This document shows, one piece after another, positions 24,621 to 36,322 of a DNA stretch of 64,000 nucleotides. The notes beneath the pieces were generated by a model. It was not told the origin of the DNA. It worked only from the letters and a program-made list of their open reading frames with translations, and did not search any database. How positions within the stretch are numbered: position 1 is the stretch's first letter; each line of letters opens with the position of its first letter. This DNA is from Campylorhamphus procurvoides. Lineage: Eukaryota > Chordata > Aves > Passeriformes > Dendrocolaptidae. Both the position numbers and the translations under genes were made by a program. The stretch is from NCBI GenBank assembly GCA_013396655.1, contig WBMV01004160.1, forward strand, positions 124,001 to 188,000. Direction: 5' to 3'.

Positions 24621-25273
24621 CTTTTTTGGCTGCTGACAGTCTCACTAAAAACCACTTAGCTCTACAAGACCTTGGGATTTGAACATCTGAATCCTGCCAA
24701 TAGGTTCCACCTTCCAGACAGAACACTTTGGACTCCTGATATACAAATACCTTTTCAATTAATTGCTATGATCTCTCTATTTTCAAAACGTCCACAATCA
24801 TATCCATCATGGTACTCTATGTAGCTGCTTGTATTAGTTACTCCTATTTTACTCTGGTTAAGCCAATGAATAAATGGAAGCACATATTTCGCAAAAGGAC
24901 AACTCATTTGTTGTTTTAAAAATCCACAGACTGAGAAGCCATAACAAGTTGTTAAATGAAGGGTTTGAATCTCACTCTTCAGTTAATGACATAATTGTCT
25001 TTAACTCTCAGAATGGAGAGTTCTGGTAATCTGTACTATACACTTAAAAACCTATTTTCTCAAGTATAATTAATAAATAATAAGAGAGAATAGTTATTTA
25101 AGGTTATTCTTAGAAAGACAAAATATATTTTTCAGCAACAATACTGCATCTGAGAGAGAAAAACTTCCTGTTGTGCTTGGTCCCTTCAACTGCCCTTCAA
25201 CTGAATTAACTCAATGTTACTGATTCAATAGGTTTTGTATCTCAATGTTTCTGCTCCATACCTAGACTTTTGT

Positions 25274-25294
25274 TTATTATTATTATTATTATTA
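25274..25294 (+). repeat. (TTA)7 trinucleotide microsatellite
   Basis: Seven uninterrupted TTA units. Confidence 0.95.
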
Positions 25295-28200
25295 AATTTC
25301 ATAGCTGAGTTTTTCTTTATCTTCTAAAAGAAGTGATCCCATTTCATAAATATTTAACAGAATCCATCACACATACACTTCCATAGAGCATGGAAGTCCC
25401 AGTCACTTAAAGGAACATTGAATACAATTAAAGTTTCAGAGTAATTTAGGAACAAGTAGATGTTCAGTTGCTATGGAAGTCTCTCCTTGCTTAATTGCTT
25501 TTATTTTTTTCTGTTGCTTAAGAATTAACAATAAACATAAACCAGAATTGTGTACCTGGGAATGCAATAATCACCTGCTGAGCAACTAGTGACCTTATCA
25601 GAAAGGTTTATTTTCAAAAACAATACGTGGAAAAAAATCCCAACAGATCACAGAGTTCACTCAAATTTGAAAAGGCAGCCCTTTCAGGTTAAGGGAGATT
25701 CTATCCACGGAAGTCTATGAAATGCAAGTGTATCACCACCAGTCAACAGTTTAAACAAAAATAAAAATGCTGTTGTTAGCATAACCCTGGTATACACCTT
25801 CCACCACACTTTTGTCTCATAACTGTTCAGCTGCCTTTCACAATGAACCTGTCAAAGTGCAAAAGAATCACAGAAAAAGGGCCAAGAGAATCAGGATCAT
25901 GTATATGTCTATAGTAACAACAACAGTGATTTACTTCATTGCTCCTAAAATAAAGCAAATTAAAAATGAAAATGCTGAATTTTTCAGAGGCCAAGAACTT
26001 TAAAATGTCTTTTCAATAAGAACCCATTGCTAAGAATTTAGCATATAAGGATGGTTCCATGATGCAATCCCACCTTTACATAATTAAATACACATGTTCA
26101 ATGAAGCAGAGGACAAAAAAGTTCTTCACTAAAAACCAGTAGTAAAACTACTTCATGAGAACAAGAATTTCGCATACGTTCTCTGTATGCAATTGAAAGA
26201 AGACTTATGCCAGTCCTTCAACTTTTAAAGCACCCATCAGCATCTTCAGTTAGCCAGTACTTTATGGGATTAATTTCACAAACCTTTTCCATATTCTTGT
26301 GGTTTTAATTCACTTCAGTGCAAAGCTTTGATTTAATACTTTGCCTATGATGTCAAATGTCTGCAGATCAAAACACCAGGTCCATCTTTTTGAATGATAA
26401 TGCATCTAGGAAGTCTCATGTACTTATGAATTTGGCTATTTTATCCTCAGATAACCCACACTTTAGAACTCATTAAAGGGAATGGGTATAGGCCCATGTA
26501 ACACAGTCTGTGGAAACTTCCTTTCTCCTCTCACTGAAGCAATGCACTCCTTTACATGGGGAAGAGTCTTTATCCATTTGATCTTCAATATCATTAGGGT
26601 GCAAAAGCCGAGAACTGGACTTTAGCAAGTCACTATAAACAGTTTGTCAGTTTATCTCCTGCCCTTTCATTTTAGGAAGAAGGAAATTAAAGACAGAGAC
26701 AACTTAGTGTTTAAGTGCAGTTTCCACTACTGGAAACAGTTTTTCTAATGGGACCTGGTCATTGCTTCATAATTCTGGCTGATTTATCCGTTAGTTTCAT
26801 TTCAAGGATTAGTTTTGCTTTGTTAACAAGAAAAAAGAAAAATACACTTTATCTAAATCATTGAACAATAAAGTTAGCTTTTCCTTTTGAACAGCTAGGT
26901 TTCCATAATTTCCATTACATTTGGCTGAAATCAGAATTCACTACCTTACTATAGTAAGTAGAAGTTCTGTATTAGTTTATAAGCAAATTTTTAATTACAA
27001 TTGATAGCTACTTTGCTGCAGTCTGGAATGTAAAAGCATTCTGCATTTCTCTTCGGATTCATAAGTGGTCTCATTTCATGAGATAATTTCATTCATACCA
27101 TATTCTTAATCAGTAGAGAAAATCTGATTACGTATCCTTAATTCTTGTTGTCTTTGATGGCAGTATTGCAAGTTATAGTGATGATAGAGTGTACTGTGAC
27201 TTGGACAATCAAAGACAGAGTAGTTGTCTAATTGAAAGAAAATTTTGTGCTGCCTCCAAAATCAGTAAACTGGTGAGTTGGGCCCAAATTTTTCCACGCT
27301 CATTCTCCAAGAAACATTCTGTTCTAGGTGAAAAGTAGATTGGTCAGTCTCTCTTGGGAAGAAATTTGGACTGAGCTGTAGAAAGAAATATCCTGATCCC
27401 ACTGAGCTATATTTAGTTCACATTTAAATCAACTTGAATGAAATTGCTCTCCTATGTAGCCGTTGTGGACTACATGAGTTCTGCTTACTGCTTTATAGCA
27501 CTATATAATCACCAGATCAAGGTCATTGAGATTTGGACATGTCATAGTGGCACATTTTGCAGACCATGTAATTATAACAGATCCAAAAACAAATATATCA
27601 TTGCATTCTGTGTCTGACCTATTGCCTAAGTTTTATTGTTCTAGACATGATCCACAAATTCAGGAAAAAACTCTGTGTATTTAGATCAGTTTTAACACAT
27701 GCACAGAGTCCAACACTTTTGGGACAAACTCACTTTGTGTGAACAATAGGATTTTCTGCAGACACAACAGTCATTCATACAGAGAACCATTAAATCACGA
27801 GACAGAACAGCAGCAGAACACATCTTTGCAAAAGCTGGTGGCTTCTTACCAAAATCAGTGGATAGTGGATCTGGACTAGTAATTGTGGTTTTCAAAAGAA
27901 TTAAGTGGGCTCTTCGTAATGGATAAAGTTTGCCTGTGGAAAACAAATCATTAATAAACAAAGCAACAGAACAGTGCATTGTGTAACCCGGTTTTCTTCT
28001 TGGATACATTATGGTAATTTCCTACAATGTACTTAGGATGCTGAATGGGACAGCTGAGCTGTAATATCCATGCACTGGGCTTAATAAGAAGTGCACTGCA
28101 TGCTGACAAGGCGGATTATGACAACTACTACAAGAAGACAATGACGTCTAAGTCAAGAGCAGGTTAGCCAATACTACTCCACATGTATGTTGTTGAGATG

Positions 28201-31200
28201 AGAATATTCAGAAAGACTGTTGCTATTCAAGGCAGTTCTCTAGCAAACACTTTCTATTTGCAAATTGAAGGTGGGTAAGATCTCTTTAGGGCAGGGTGTG
28301 GGTAAAAAGGAAGCAGCTGTTACACCAGTCAGAGGGTTACACTTTAAGGAAACCTGAAAATGAAAACAGAATTAAAGGTCTGAATCTCTTATGTGTTGCT
28401 ACCCACTATGACACAGTTCAACACTCTAAAACACATTGGATGGGAATCTAAGAAGTGCAAAGCTGTTAAAAGCCTTAATTTGCAACTGTTACTTTTCAGC
28501 AGTTACAATGGTTCACAACTATATACATTGTTATACTATATAGATTTATTCTAAATATTTTTAAATGCTTAGTATATTATCTGGGAACTCATAAAATATT
28601 TAAGCTTTAAAAATAAAAAAAATTCCTTTTAAAATTAAAAAAAACAATGGTCAAATAATAGTAAAAATATATTCAGGAAACAGTGGCTCATTGCACTTTG
28701 CAAGGAAATATATCTAGTTCTGAGGTCTAAGGATCAAAGAGAGAATTATGAATTGAGAACCTTATTCAGAAGGAAATTAGGATTTGCAGAAACATTCGTA
28801 TATTCAAATAATTATTAAACTTTCTTTGTAGAAGTAACAGATAATTATTCTACTATATCATAAGGATGATTTAGCACAGTTTAACTGGAAAACAGTAAGT
28901 GAAAAAAGTCAGAGAGAGCTCTGAACCTTTTGATATGTGTAGTGACTTCCTCTGAGCTTATAATCGCTATCAGAAGTGACAAAGGATCTGTAGTTTGAGT
29001 GGACAATATGGATAATAAAATTTGGGAAAAATCTAAAATGCTCGGGAAAGCACATTTGAAGGGAGGAAAATAAGGTACTTGATTTGTTCTGGGTGCATTT
29101 TATGAATAATTTAAATCACAGATTAGTCATAATTCAAAAGATGAAATAATAGCTTACCAGCTATCATATTTATATAAAACAGTGTTATTCAGAAAATATC
29201 ATTTTCTTCTACATGGTGCCTTGAACATAAATTGTAATTTTCTTGTAACTACACATATAAATATCCTAAGTGAGCAACTACAGCCATTAGTTAACTTAGA
29301 CTTTCGTATTTAAACAGGATAATAATTTGTACCCTGTCTGTGCTATTTCAGATACTTTCTTTGAATAGTTTTCCTCTGGTTTTATTCTCATGTCTAGTGT
29401 CATGAAAGTTCACTTGCTTAAACACTTGACCTTTACTCATGGCAATCTTTTGGTGAGATTTTATCCTGCCCTGGAAGACACTGTTGTTTAGTCTATTTGA
29501 GAGAAATAAGTGGAAGACAAAGGTCCTTTAGAGTATATGACAATTATAAGTCTATTTAGAGGATACTTATTACGCATTTTAACACTGAATAGATAATTTA
29601 ATATCTAAGTTCTCAAGGTAAATAAAAAACTTTCAGAAAAGAAACTTTTCTAGAAACATAATTGGTATAATTTCTTCTGGCAAAAGAAATATAGCAGATG
29701 ATAATTCACCAAAAAAAAATAAAGCAATGTTTTGTACTATATTTCATTACCCTACAGAACAAGTACTGTTGAAGTCCTAGGTTTGTGTCATGAGCAATGA
29801 GAAAAAAGTACGAACATTTACTGGGCAAGTCTTTCTAGAAGTCACCAGTTCTGAGTAAGCTCTTATTAAAGAATAAGTCAGAAGATCATGAAAAAATCTC
29901 TTCAGTATCTCAGTTGTAATAAATTACTTATGACAATTAGCAACAAATAACTCCTGTAAATTAAGAATGCCAGTGACACGTAGGTATCTAAAACCCATCA
30001 AATTTGTAATTTTTGTTTGGATCTCAGGCAGTTTTGTAAAATCCCACAGCATTACAGAATTCAGTAGTTCAGTAACAGAATAATGAATAGCTGTTTGGGA
30101 AGCTAATGAGAAGGTGATGAAGCTTTTAATCATTGATGACACAAACAGAGCCAGGTAATGCAATTTTGCCAAAAATTCCATAGTTTGGGCTAATTATTTA
30201 CACATAGTTGTGCCCTAAAATGTAGTTTATAGCATTTTTTTTACAGTCAACAATCATCTGCTTTTGGAAGCATAAACAACCATTTCGGCTGGCTTCAGTG
30301 CAAACCTGCCTTTCTGCATGGTGTATTTGGAGAGCAAATTAATGAAAATTATTGAAACACCAGACAGAGTCTTACCAGAAAAAAACATAGGAGCAATCTG
30401 CAAACAATATTGCAGTTGGTCAGATTAGTGCCATAGATATCATATCCTTACAAATATCACCTTGTCCTGCCCTTACAGCTATTTGATTTTCCTATCATTT
30501 TCCTACATATTTGGTAGTAATAATGAGGATTTTTCAATGTAGAATTAATTAGTCAAGTTCTGTATAGGCCATGTTGTGACTCTGGGTTTTCCCAAAAATC
30601 TGACTGCTCTGACTGATCAGGACTGTTTGGACTTTCAGAGACTTCAGTCACCTTAGTTCAATTCTTCATCTACCAGCCCAGTTTGCATCCTGGGTTAGTG
30701 CTGTCTTTCTGAGTTTTAGCTTAGATATTCACCTCAAAAGTCCATTAGCCAAATGAAATAGGAAAGCAGATGAGAAAATGGCTGATATACGCATATATGT
30801 ACTATATGAACAAAATTTTAAACTATTACCTTATCACTTATACCTAAAGGACTTGAAGCTTAAGCCAACACAGAATCATAGTGATTTTATTGCTTCTCAG
30901 CTCAGGGAGTAAGATTCCCTCTATTTTATAAAGCTTCTGCAAATATTCTCCTTCACTCGATAAAAAATCAATTAAGAAAACCTTGGTCTGTATCCTGCCT
31001 TGCTTTTAAGCCTTCTGCCTCCTCTTCTGGGTGACTTTCTAGAGCTCAACAGGGAACCTCCAAAATGTTATCAGGCACATTTGCAATTAGATATTTTCTG
31101 ATGGAACAACTCATTTTTCTTAGACATTTAATTTTAGAGTGAGTGCACTTCTCTTGCTTGCTCTTTAGAACTATCCTTTGGGAATCTTAGTCCAAATTAG

Positions 31201-31725
31201 AGATTAAAACCCCCACTCTTTAGGGAAAATTTGCCATTAAAGAAAGACAAATACAGAAATAATTTTCTTAGTTTGATTAATTTTCTCAGCCTTCAGATGA
31301 TTATTCTTTTTTAATCCAAGCTAGTCAACAAAGTTCTGGTTACAGGCAATGGAAGCAGAAATAGACATTTCAAAAAGAAGAGTACCTCAACTATATAAAC
31401 TGGGGTGAATGCTTTACTCAAGGTGCTGTTCTCTCCATTGACTTCAAAGAAAGTGTACCTTAACACCTAATCTGGATGTGAAAGAGGTTCTGTTTCAATT
31501 TATATTTCATTTGGAGAAAAGCAGCAGCAACAACAGTTTGACTTTCTAATGTTATATTTTGTAATTTTTAAGGTAAAAAAATCTTTTCTGATGTTGTTTT
31601 TAAGGGGAAAAAAAGATTTATAAAACCTGGATTTATAAAACATGTTGATGTTTCTATTGCAAGAGGAAACATTTTTCAGTTTCAGAAATCCTGAAAGGAT
31701 GAGAAATCGTTTAATGCCAGAAATG

Positions 31726-32123
31726 CTAGCTAGGGTAAGAGTTGAGGATTAAAGGGTGGAATGTAGTCTGCATTAAGAATCTTTTAGCAGGTGTTAGGCA
31801 GGCCCTGCAAGGGAAAAGGACACAAGAAACCAGGTCTGATTTTGTGTGTTGCATTTCCCACATGTGGTTTCCTAACGGAGGGTGACCTGGCTCCCCCCTC
31901 AGACTGCAGACAGCAGCAGTCTCTCTTCCTGCCAGCAAGAGCAGTACAGCTGACACCTGAGCTGAGGACTCTAGGATGGGTACACAGGAATTTGTCTGCT
32001 GCTCATCCTCTCTCTTATCTCTCCACAACCCTTTCCCCCAGAAAACACCTAATGGCCACTGACTTGCAAGGTAGTCCTGCACATAGAAAATACATTTTGC
32101 TGAAAGTATGGATAAAGGTGTGA
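31726..32123. other. GC-richer patch open on both strands, unknown
   Basis: About 400 bases with clearly higher G+C than the flanks are open over 110 codons on plus (31,791-32,123) and 118 codons on minus (31,726-32,082). The plus frame has proline- and leucine-rich stretches and the minus frame scattered cysteines; neither resembles a known family. Higher GC lowers stop-codon density, so joint openness on both strands may be compositional. It could be an exon of a long non-coding RNA or an unassigned old repeat. Confidence 0.3.
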
Positions 32124-33322
32124 TTGCAGTACATCACCACTGCAATAGGGGGCCTCTTTTATTTATAGTAAAAGGAAGAATCTTAGTAAAGTGAATAGAA
32201 AGTGACAAGTAATTTCTTAGATTAATTTATTGCCTGTTAACCATTTTACTACAGTATTTTCCTTTTACTCAAGATAGATAAAATCTTTTGATTGTATTTA
32301 ATGGATATCTGCTCAGATGTTCTCAGTGGACTGTAGGCCCTAAGACAGCACAAAGCATCACTGCTGTTTAATTGGAACAGTATTAGCAAACACTGCATTT
32401 AATTGGGAAGCATTGGACTGGTGCAAAGGGGTTAAGTCGCATTTGCCCAGGTGTTTGAGTCAGGGTTCTGGTGTTGCGTTACAGAAATAAAAGATATAAA
32501 GAGAGAAGTAAGTTGTTCTATAAAATTTTTATTCTTGGTTCAAATTATTGTATTCCAATTTTTTTATTTGTTTGCTTTTTCAGGGTGGCCGGGGGGCTGA
32601 AATGTAATTTTGGATGTTGTTGTCAGACTGCATATGAATACTAAGTTACTCAGAACAGTCATTAAAAGCAATAAAGGATCATCTTTCCTACTTTACTCTC
32701 ATGTGATTTCTTTTTTACTTCATGGGTAATTTGAAATTTCAGGCATGCATAGAATATAGCCAATTGGTGGATGAGGTAAATACTATGTGCCAACTGTGGC
32801 TATAGTAATATATTCCAGTGAAAGTCAACAAATGGCATGCTATTCTGTTCATAAAACTATGATTGTACACAAACTCAACTGGCAGTGAAATAGGATTTGA
32901 AAATCTCTTTACTCATTAAAACAAAACAAAAAAAAATAAATCCCAGAGAGATTAGTGCTTGTTTTGCTTTAAAATTTCTTAATTATTTCTAATTTTTAGT
33001 TTTGAAAATTAAAAAATATGACTTCTGAGTTTCTCCAAAGCTTTCAAAATACAGTCTGTATGTAATTGCAATAGAGAAAAATTTCTGCGTTCACATTACA
33101 GAACCTGTATATAACTGTGAATTATCTAAACACTTTCAAGGTGTAGCAGGCAGAAAGATTGTGTACTTCTGTTCATGCCAGGGCAGATTCATTATTGCTT
33201 TGAACAATGTTAAGTTAAGAAAGGTGGATTCTGAAAAATTAATGATTTATCATGTAAACAGAGCTTTGTAAATGATCATAAGCCCTGCCATCTATTTGAG
33301 ATTTTTATTACTGGCTGAAGAC
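32124..33322. other. AT-rich non-coding stretch, nothing recognised
   Basis: No repeat family, RNA or exon visible. There are short A runs near 32,925 and a small G run at about 32,586. Confidence 0.55.
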
Positions 33323-33509
33323 AATGAAGGTTGCAGAGCACTGGAACATGCTGCCTGGGGAGGTTGTGGGTTCTCCCTCTTTGGAGACATTCAAACCCCA
33401 CCTGAATGTGTTCCTACATCATCTGCTCTAGGTAACCCTGCCTTGGCAGAGGAGTTCGACTGGATGATCTCCAGAGGTCTCTTCCAAACTTAATGATTCT
33501 GTGATTCTG
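33323..33509 (+). mobile_element. CR1 LINE 3'-end fragment
   Basis: Close match to the bird CR1 3' end in order: GCAGAGCACTGGAACATGC, GCCTGGGGAGGTTGTGGG, TTGGAGACATTCAAACCCC, GACTGGATGATCTCCAGAGG, CTCTTCCAA and a terminal TGATTCTGTGATTCTG. It is 5' truncated as usual for CR1 and much better preserved than the other copies here, so it is probably the youngest. The 73-codon frame at 33,272-33,493 lies in this 3' UTR and is not a gene. Confidence 0.93.
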
Positions 33510-33570
33510 CAAAGAGACAAAATTAGAAGTCATGGAGGAAATAGAACAGTGCTACTGTGAGCTAAGGCTT

Positions 33571-33731
33571 CTGGGGTTTGGGTTTGTTTTGTAAGTCTGT
33601 GCTGCAGGTTTAGTTTATTTCATTGTGTATTGGTTTTTTTGCTGCTGTTGTTGGTGGGTTTTTGTTCGTTTGTTTATTTGGTTGTTTCTTGCTTTTTTGG
33701 TTGCTGTTGTTATATTTGTTGGGGTTTTTAA
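33571..33731 (+). repeat. G/T-rich strand-asymmetric tract
   Basis: About 160 bases on the plus strand are dominated by T runs split by G (GGGTTTGTTTTG, GCTGCTGTTGTTGGTGGG, TTCGTTTGTTTATTTGG, GGTTGCTGTTGTTATATTTG). A and C are scarce. The 69-codon frame inside (33,623-33,832) is rich in L, F, V and G only because of this composition. It could be a decayed (TTTG)n/(TTG)n simple repeat. Confidence 0.7.
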
Positions 33732-35987
33732 TGTTAAAACTGAATTTCAGTGACAGAAGAGAGAATTTCTCCACTTTTTCTCTCTTCCTTACTCATAAAC
33801 CCAGAAGTGAAAACTTGTGCTGCAGCATATAAAGTGAACTAATCCTGTGAGAACTAAATGGGAATTAAAAGTATCAGAGCACAATCCATTGTTCTTGGAG
33901 TATCAGTCCAACAGATGGGATAAATTGCTCCTGAAAGTCATGCCCAGTTGTTAAGACTGCATGTGTGTGGCACATTGAACTATTTTACTCCTTTAACTCA
34001 GTACATCAGAACACGTGAGATAGTTCAGTCACTAGAGCTACCTAAACACTCTTCCCTTCTTTTTAAGTCTATTTAGAGCTCCTTTGACAAGTCCCATAAT
34101 GACATGGTGTCTCTACCTGGGAAAGTCCAGTGCTTTTGTGTCAGAGAAAAATATGATGAATATTGTAAGGTTCTGCAATACTGCTGAAGGAAGAAAGGGG
34201 AAGAATGGTACATTAGATTCTGCCCTGCAGCATCCCTTCCATTTTGTTCTATTTATAGAACTAATTTTCTATCACTGTTTCAGCAAGTGGACTAAAGGAT
34301 TCAGTTGCATGTTCCCTTCAGGGTATTTGCAAGTAGCTGGTCTGTGCTGTTGCAACTGAGTTCAAGAGCTGAGTTTAGGAGATTACTTTTTATTCCAACC
34401 GTGTTATGCTATGGAGCTTCATAAAATTGTTCCTGATTTGCATTACTATGACATAAATGAGAATTTCAAGTGTTCTGTGCTCTTTTTCGCTGTATTTGCT
34501 GAGAATATAATTTCTCTTTGCAGAAAGAAAATGCCTAGAAGGAACAATGGAATAGATTTTTGATTCATAATGTTTTTTTGATGATTTTTCTCTCCCTACT
34601 TCTCTCTAATTTGTATCTTCTGTATGTCTCAGGGTGCTTACATAACTCACAGGACATATTGGAGGGATTTACAGTTTACTTAAAGATTACCATTTAAGCT
34701 GTTGCTTTCAAGTTTTATTAATAATATATTATGTTTTCCATCTTATGCTCTACATTTCTTTTGTAGACTTTGCTGAAAGTACATTTAGAGGAGAGAAAAA
34801 AAAGCATGCTAAAAGAAAATGGCAAAAATTACTTTGCAATTGATATTCTATATGTGTGTGTAAGTTTATAACCAAAACCAAGTTCTCAATCTTCAAGTTC
34901 TCATCTTATGTAAATCTAGTTATCTTTATCTGTAGCAGAGGAAGGCTTAGGCTAAACACACTCTAAAGCAAACATAGCTTGTCAAAAGTTAAATTATAGG
35001 AATTTTTTTATTGTTCACAGTACTTCTATGCTGTTGTGAACCGTGAAGCAGAGGTAAGAAAATAAACATATATTCCTCACATAAAGTTAATCATAGTGTT
35101 GGATGGAAGACAAAGAATTTACAGTATTTCTACTTCAGTTCTAGGAAATAACCAAAGCACTTCAGCTGCTCAGTCCTCTACAGTATGTTCACTGTTTGTG
35201 AACATACAGTAAATCTCTTTACTTTTGTCCTTGGGGTTAAATCATAAACAGGATTAAAAAGGTGCAAGGATGGTGGGGGGCCAGAATCAACTTGAGGTTA
35301 ATGAAAACAGCCAAGAGCTGGAGGCCAGTAAAGCCTCCGCTGCGTGTGACCAGGGTCAAGTCACCTTCTCCCTTTTTCATCATCCTTTGACATAACTCAG
35401 AAGAAGTAGACTAACAGCAGAATCTCACTGGAAATGCAAACCTATCTATGAATAAAGATTTAATAATGAGCAAATAAAATTAAACCAACCTTTTAGGGAA
35501 TTTCATTCCTGCTGCTTTACATTTGCACAAAGAAGGGAAATCCCAGATAATAAGCATGTGTATCAGAATTTTTAAAAAATGCATTTAATATGATTCTTCA
35601 GTTCAGCTGCCCTTAGAAAAGTCTAGCTTCAGTTTACCAGAATTTCTAGTGGCCAATTTAGTAACAAGACCAATTAAGTTCCTTTCAGGTCCCATTTAGG
35701 GTAAAACGTGTTGCGTTTTTCTGACATTACCAAAGTACCATAATTATGACTGTGAAATTATATTGACACTTTTAAAATATGAGTCATCTTGTAGGAAGTG
35801 AATTTATTAGCTGTGTTATATAAAGTGTGCTAAAGGGAAAAATATATTTGATATTATAGATTTGTCGGGAGGGAACAGTTAGGTGACAAGGAGATGATAC
35901 AGCTGCTGTTGGTCAAAATTCTGGAGAGAGCTTAAATATGAAGCATAATGGTTTGTTAATATATTTTCAGTTGAATAGGTTGAATGA
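33732..35987. other. Non-coding stretch, nothing recognised apart from a hairpin
   Basis: A 91-codon frame at 34,084-34,359 has no domain. No repeat family is seen. The inverted repeat at 35,180 is listed separately. Confidence 0.5.
35180..35210. repeat. Inverted repeat, 13-bp arms and 5-base loop
   Basis: ACAGTATGTTCAC (35,180-35,192) and GTGAACATACAGT (35,198-35,210) pair at 12 of 13 positions around a TGTTT loop. The inner nine pairs are perfect. The arms contain GTTCAC/GTGAAC, similar to nuclear-receptor half-sites, and the loop size would also suit a small RNA hairpin. Confidence 0.85.
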
Positions 35988-36322
35988 TTGTTCTCTGAAT
36001 GCCATGTACACCTGAGGGTTGTGGAAATTGTGTTAGTTGGGTCAAACAGGGCTGGTGGGGCTTCCAGCCGGGAGAAACCTGCCTGCCTGCCTGTTACAGA
36101 GTCATGCTGTGTGAGGAAGAGCAGCTTGGCTTGTTTACAGCTGATTCAGACAGCCACGGCAACCAGCTGTGTTGTACCACTAAATGGGGAGACTCCTGTG
36201 CTGAAATAGACAGACACTTCCAGCTCTTATACATGATGCTCCCCAACATCCTTCTCCTATGTGAAATCCCTATAGATCTGTGGATGAAGCATCAAGGATT
36301 CATTTTGTGCTCTTCATTCTAA
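35988..36322 (+). other. GC-richer patch with two open plus-strand frames, unknown
   Basis: Frames of 73 (35,988-36,209) and 107 codons (35,999-36,322) overlap in two phases. The longer is cysteine- and tryptophan-rich near its start but matches no domain known to me. CAGCTG E-boxes at 36,138 and 36,164 flank CCACGGCAACC, a motif resembling an RFX half-site. The patch could be a regulatory element, a non-coding exon or an old unassigned repeat. Confidence 0.25.

Larger units (their letters stand above)
24251..31725. other. Long non-coding stretch with small simple repeats only
   Basis: About 7.5 kb without a recognisable interspersed repeat, exon or RNA gene. The largest frame is 105 codons (27,692-28,009 minus), lacking domain features. 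Two microsatellites (24,587 and 25,274) are listed separately. Homopolymer A/T runs are frequent around 28.6 kb. Confidence 0.5.

Noticed and set aside
33272..33493. 73-codon plus-strand frame
   Set aside because: It sits within the CR1 3' UTR and is not a host gene.
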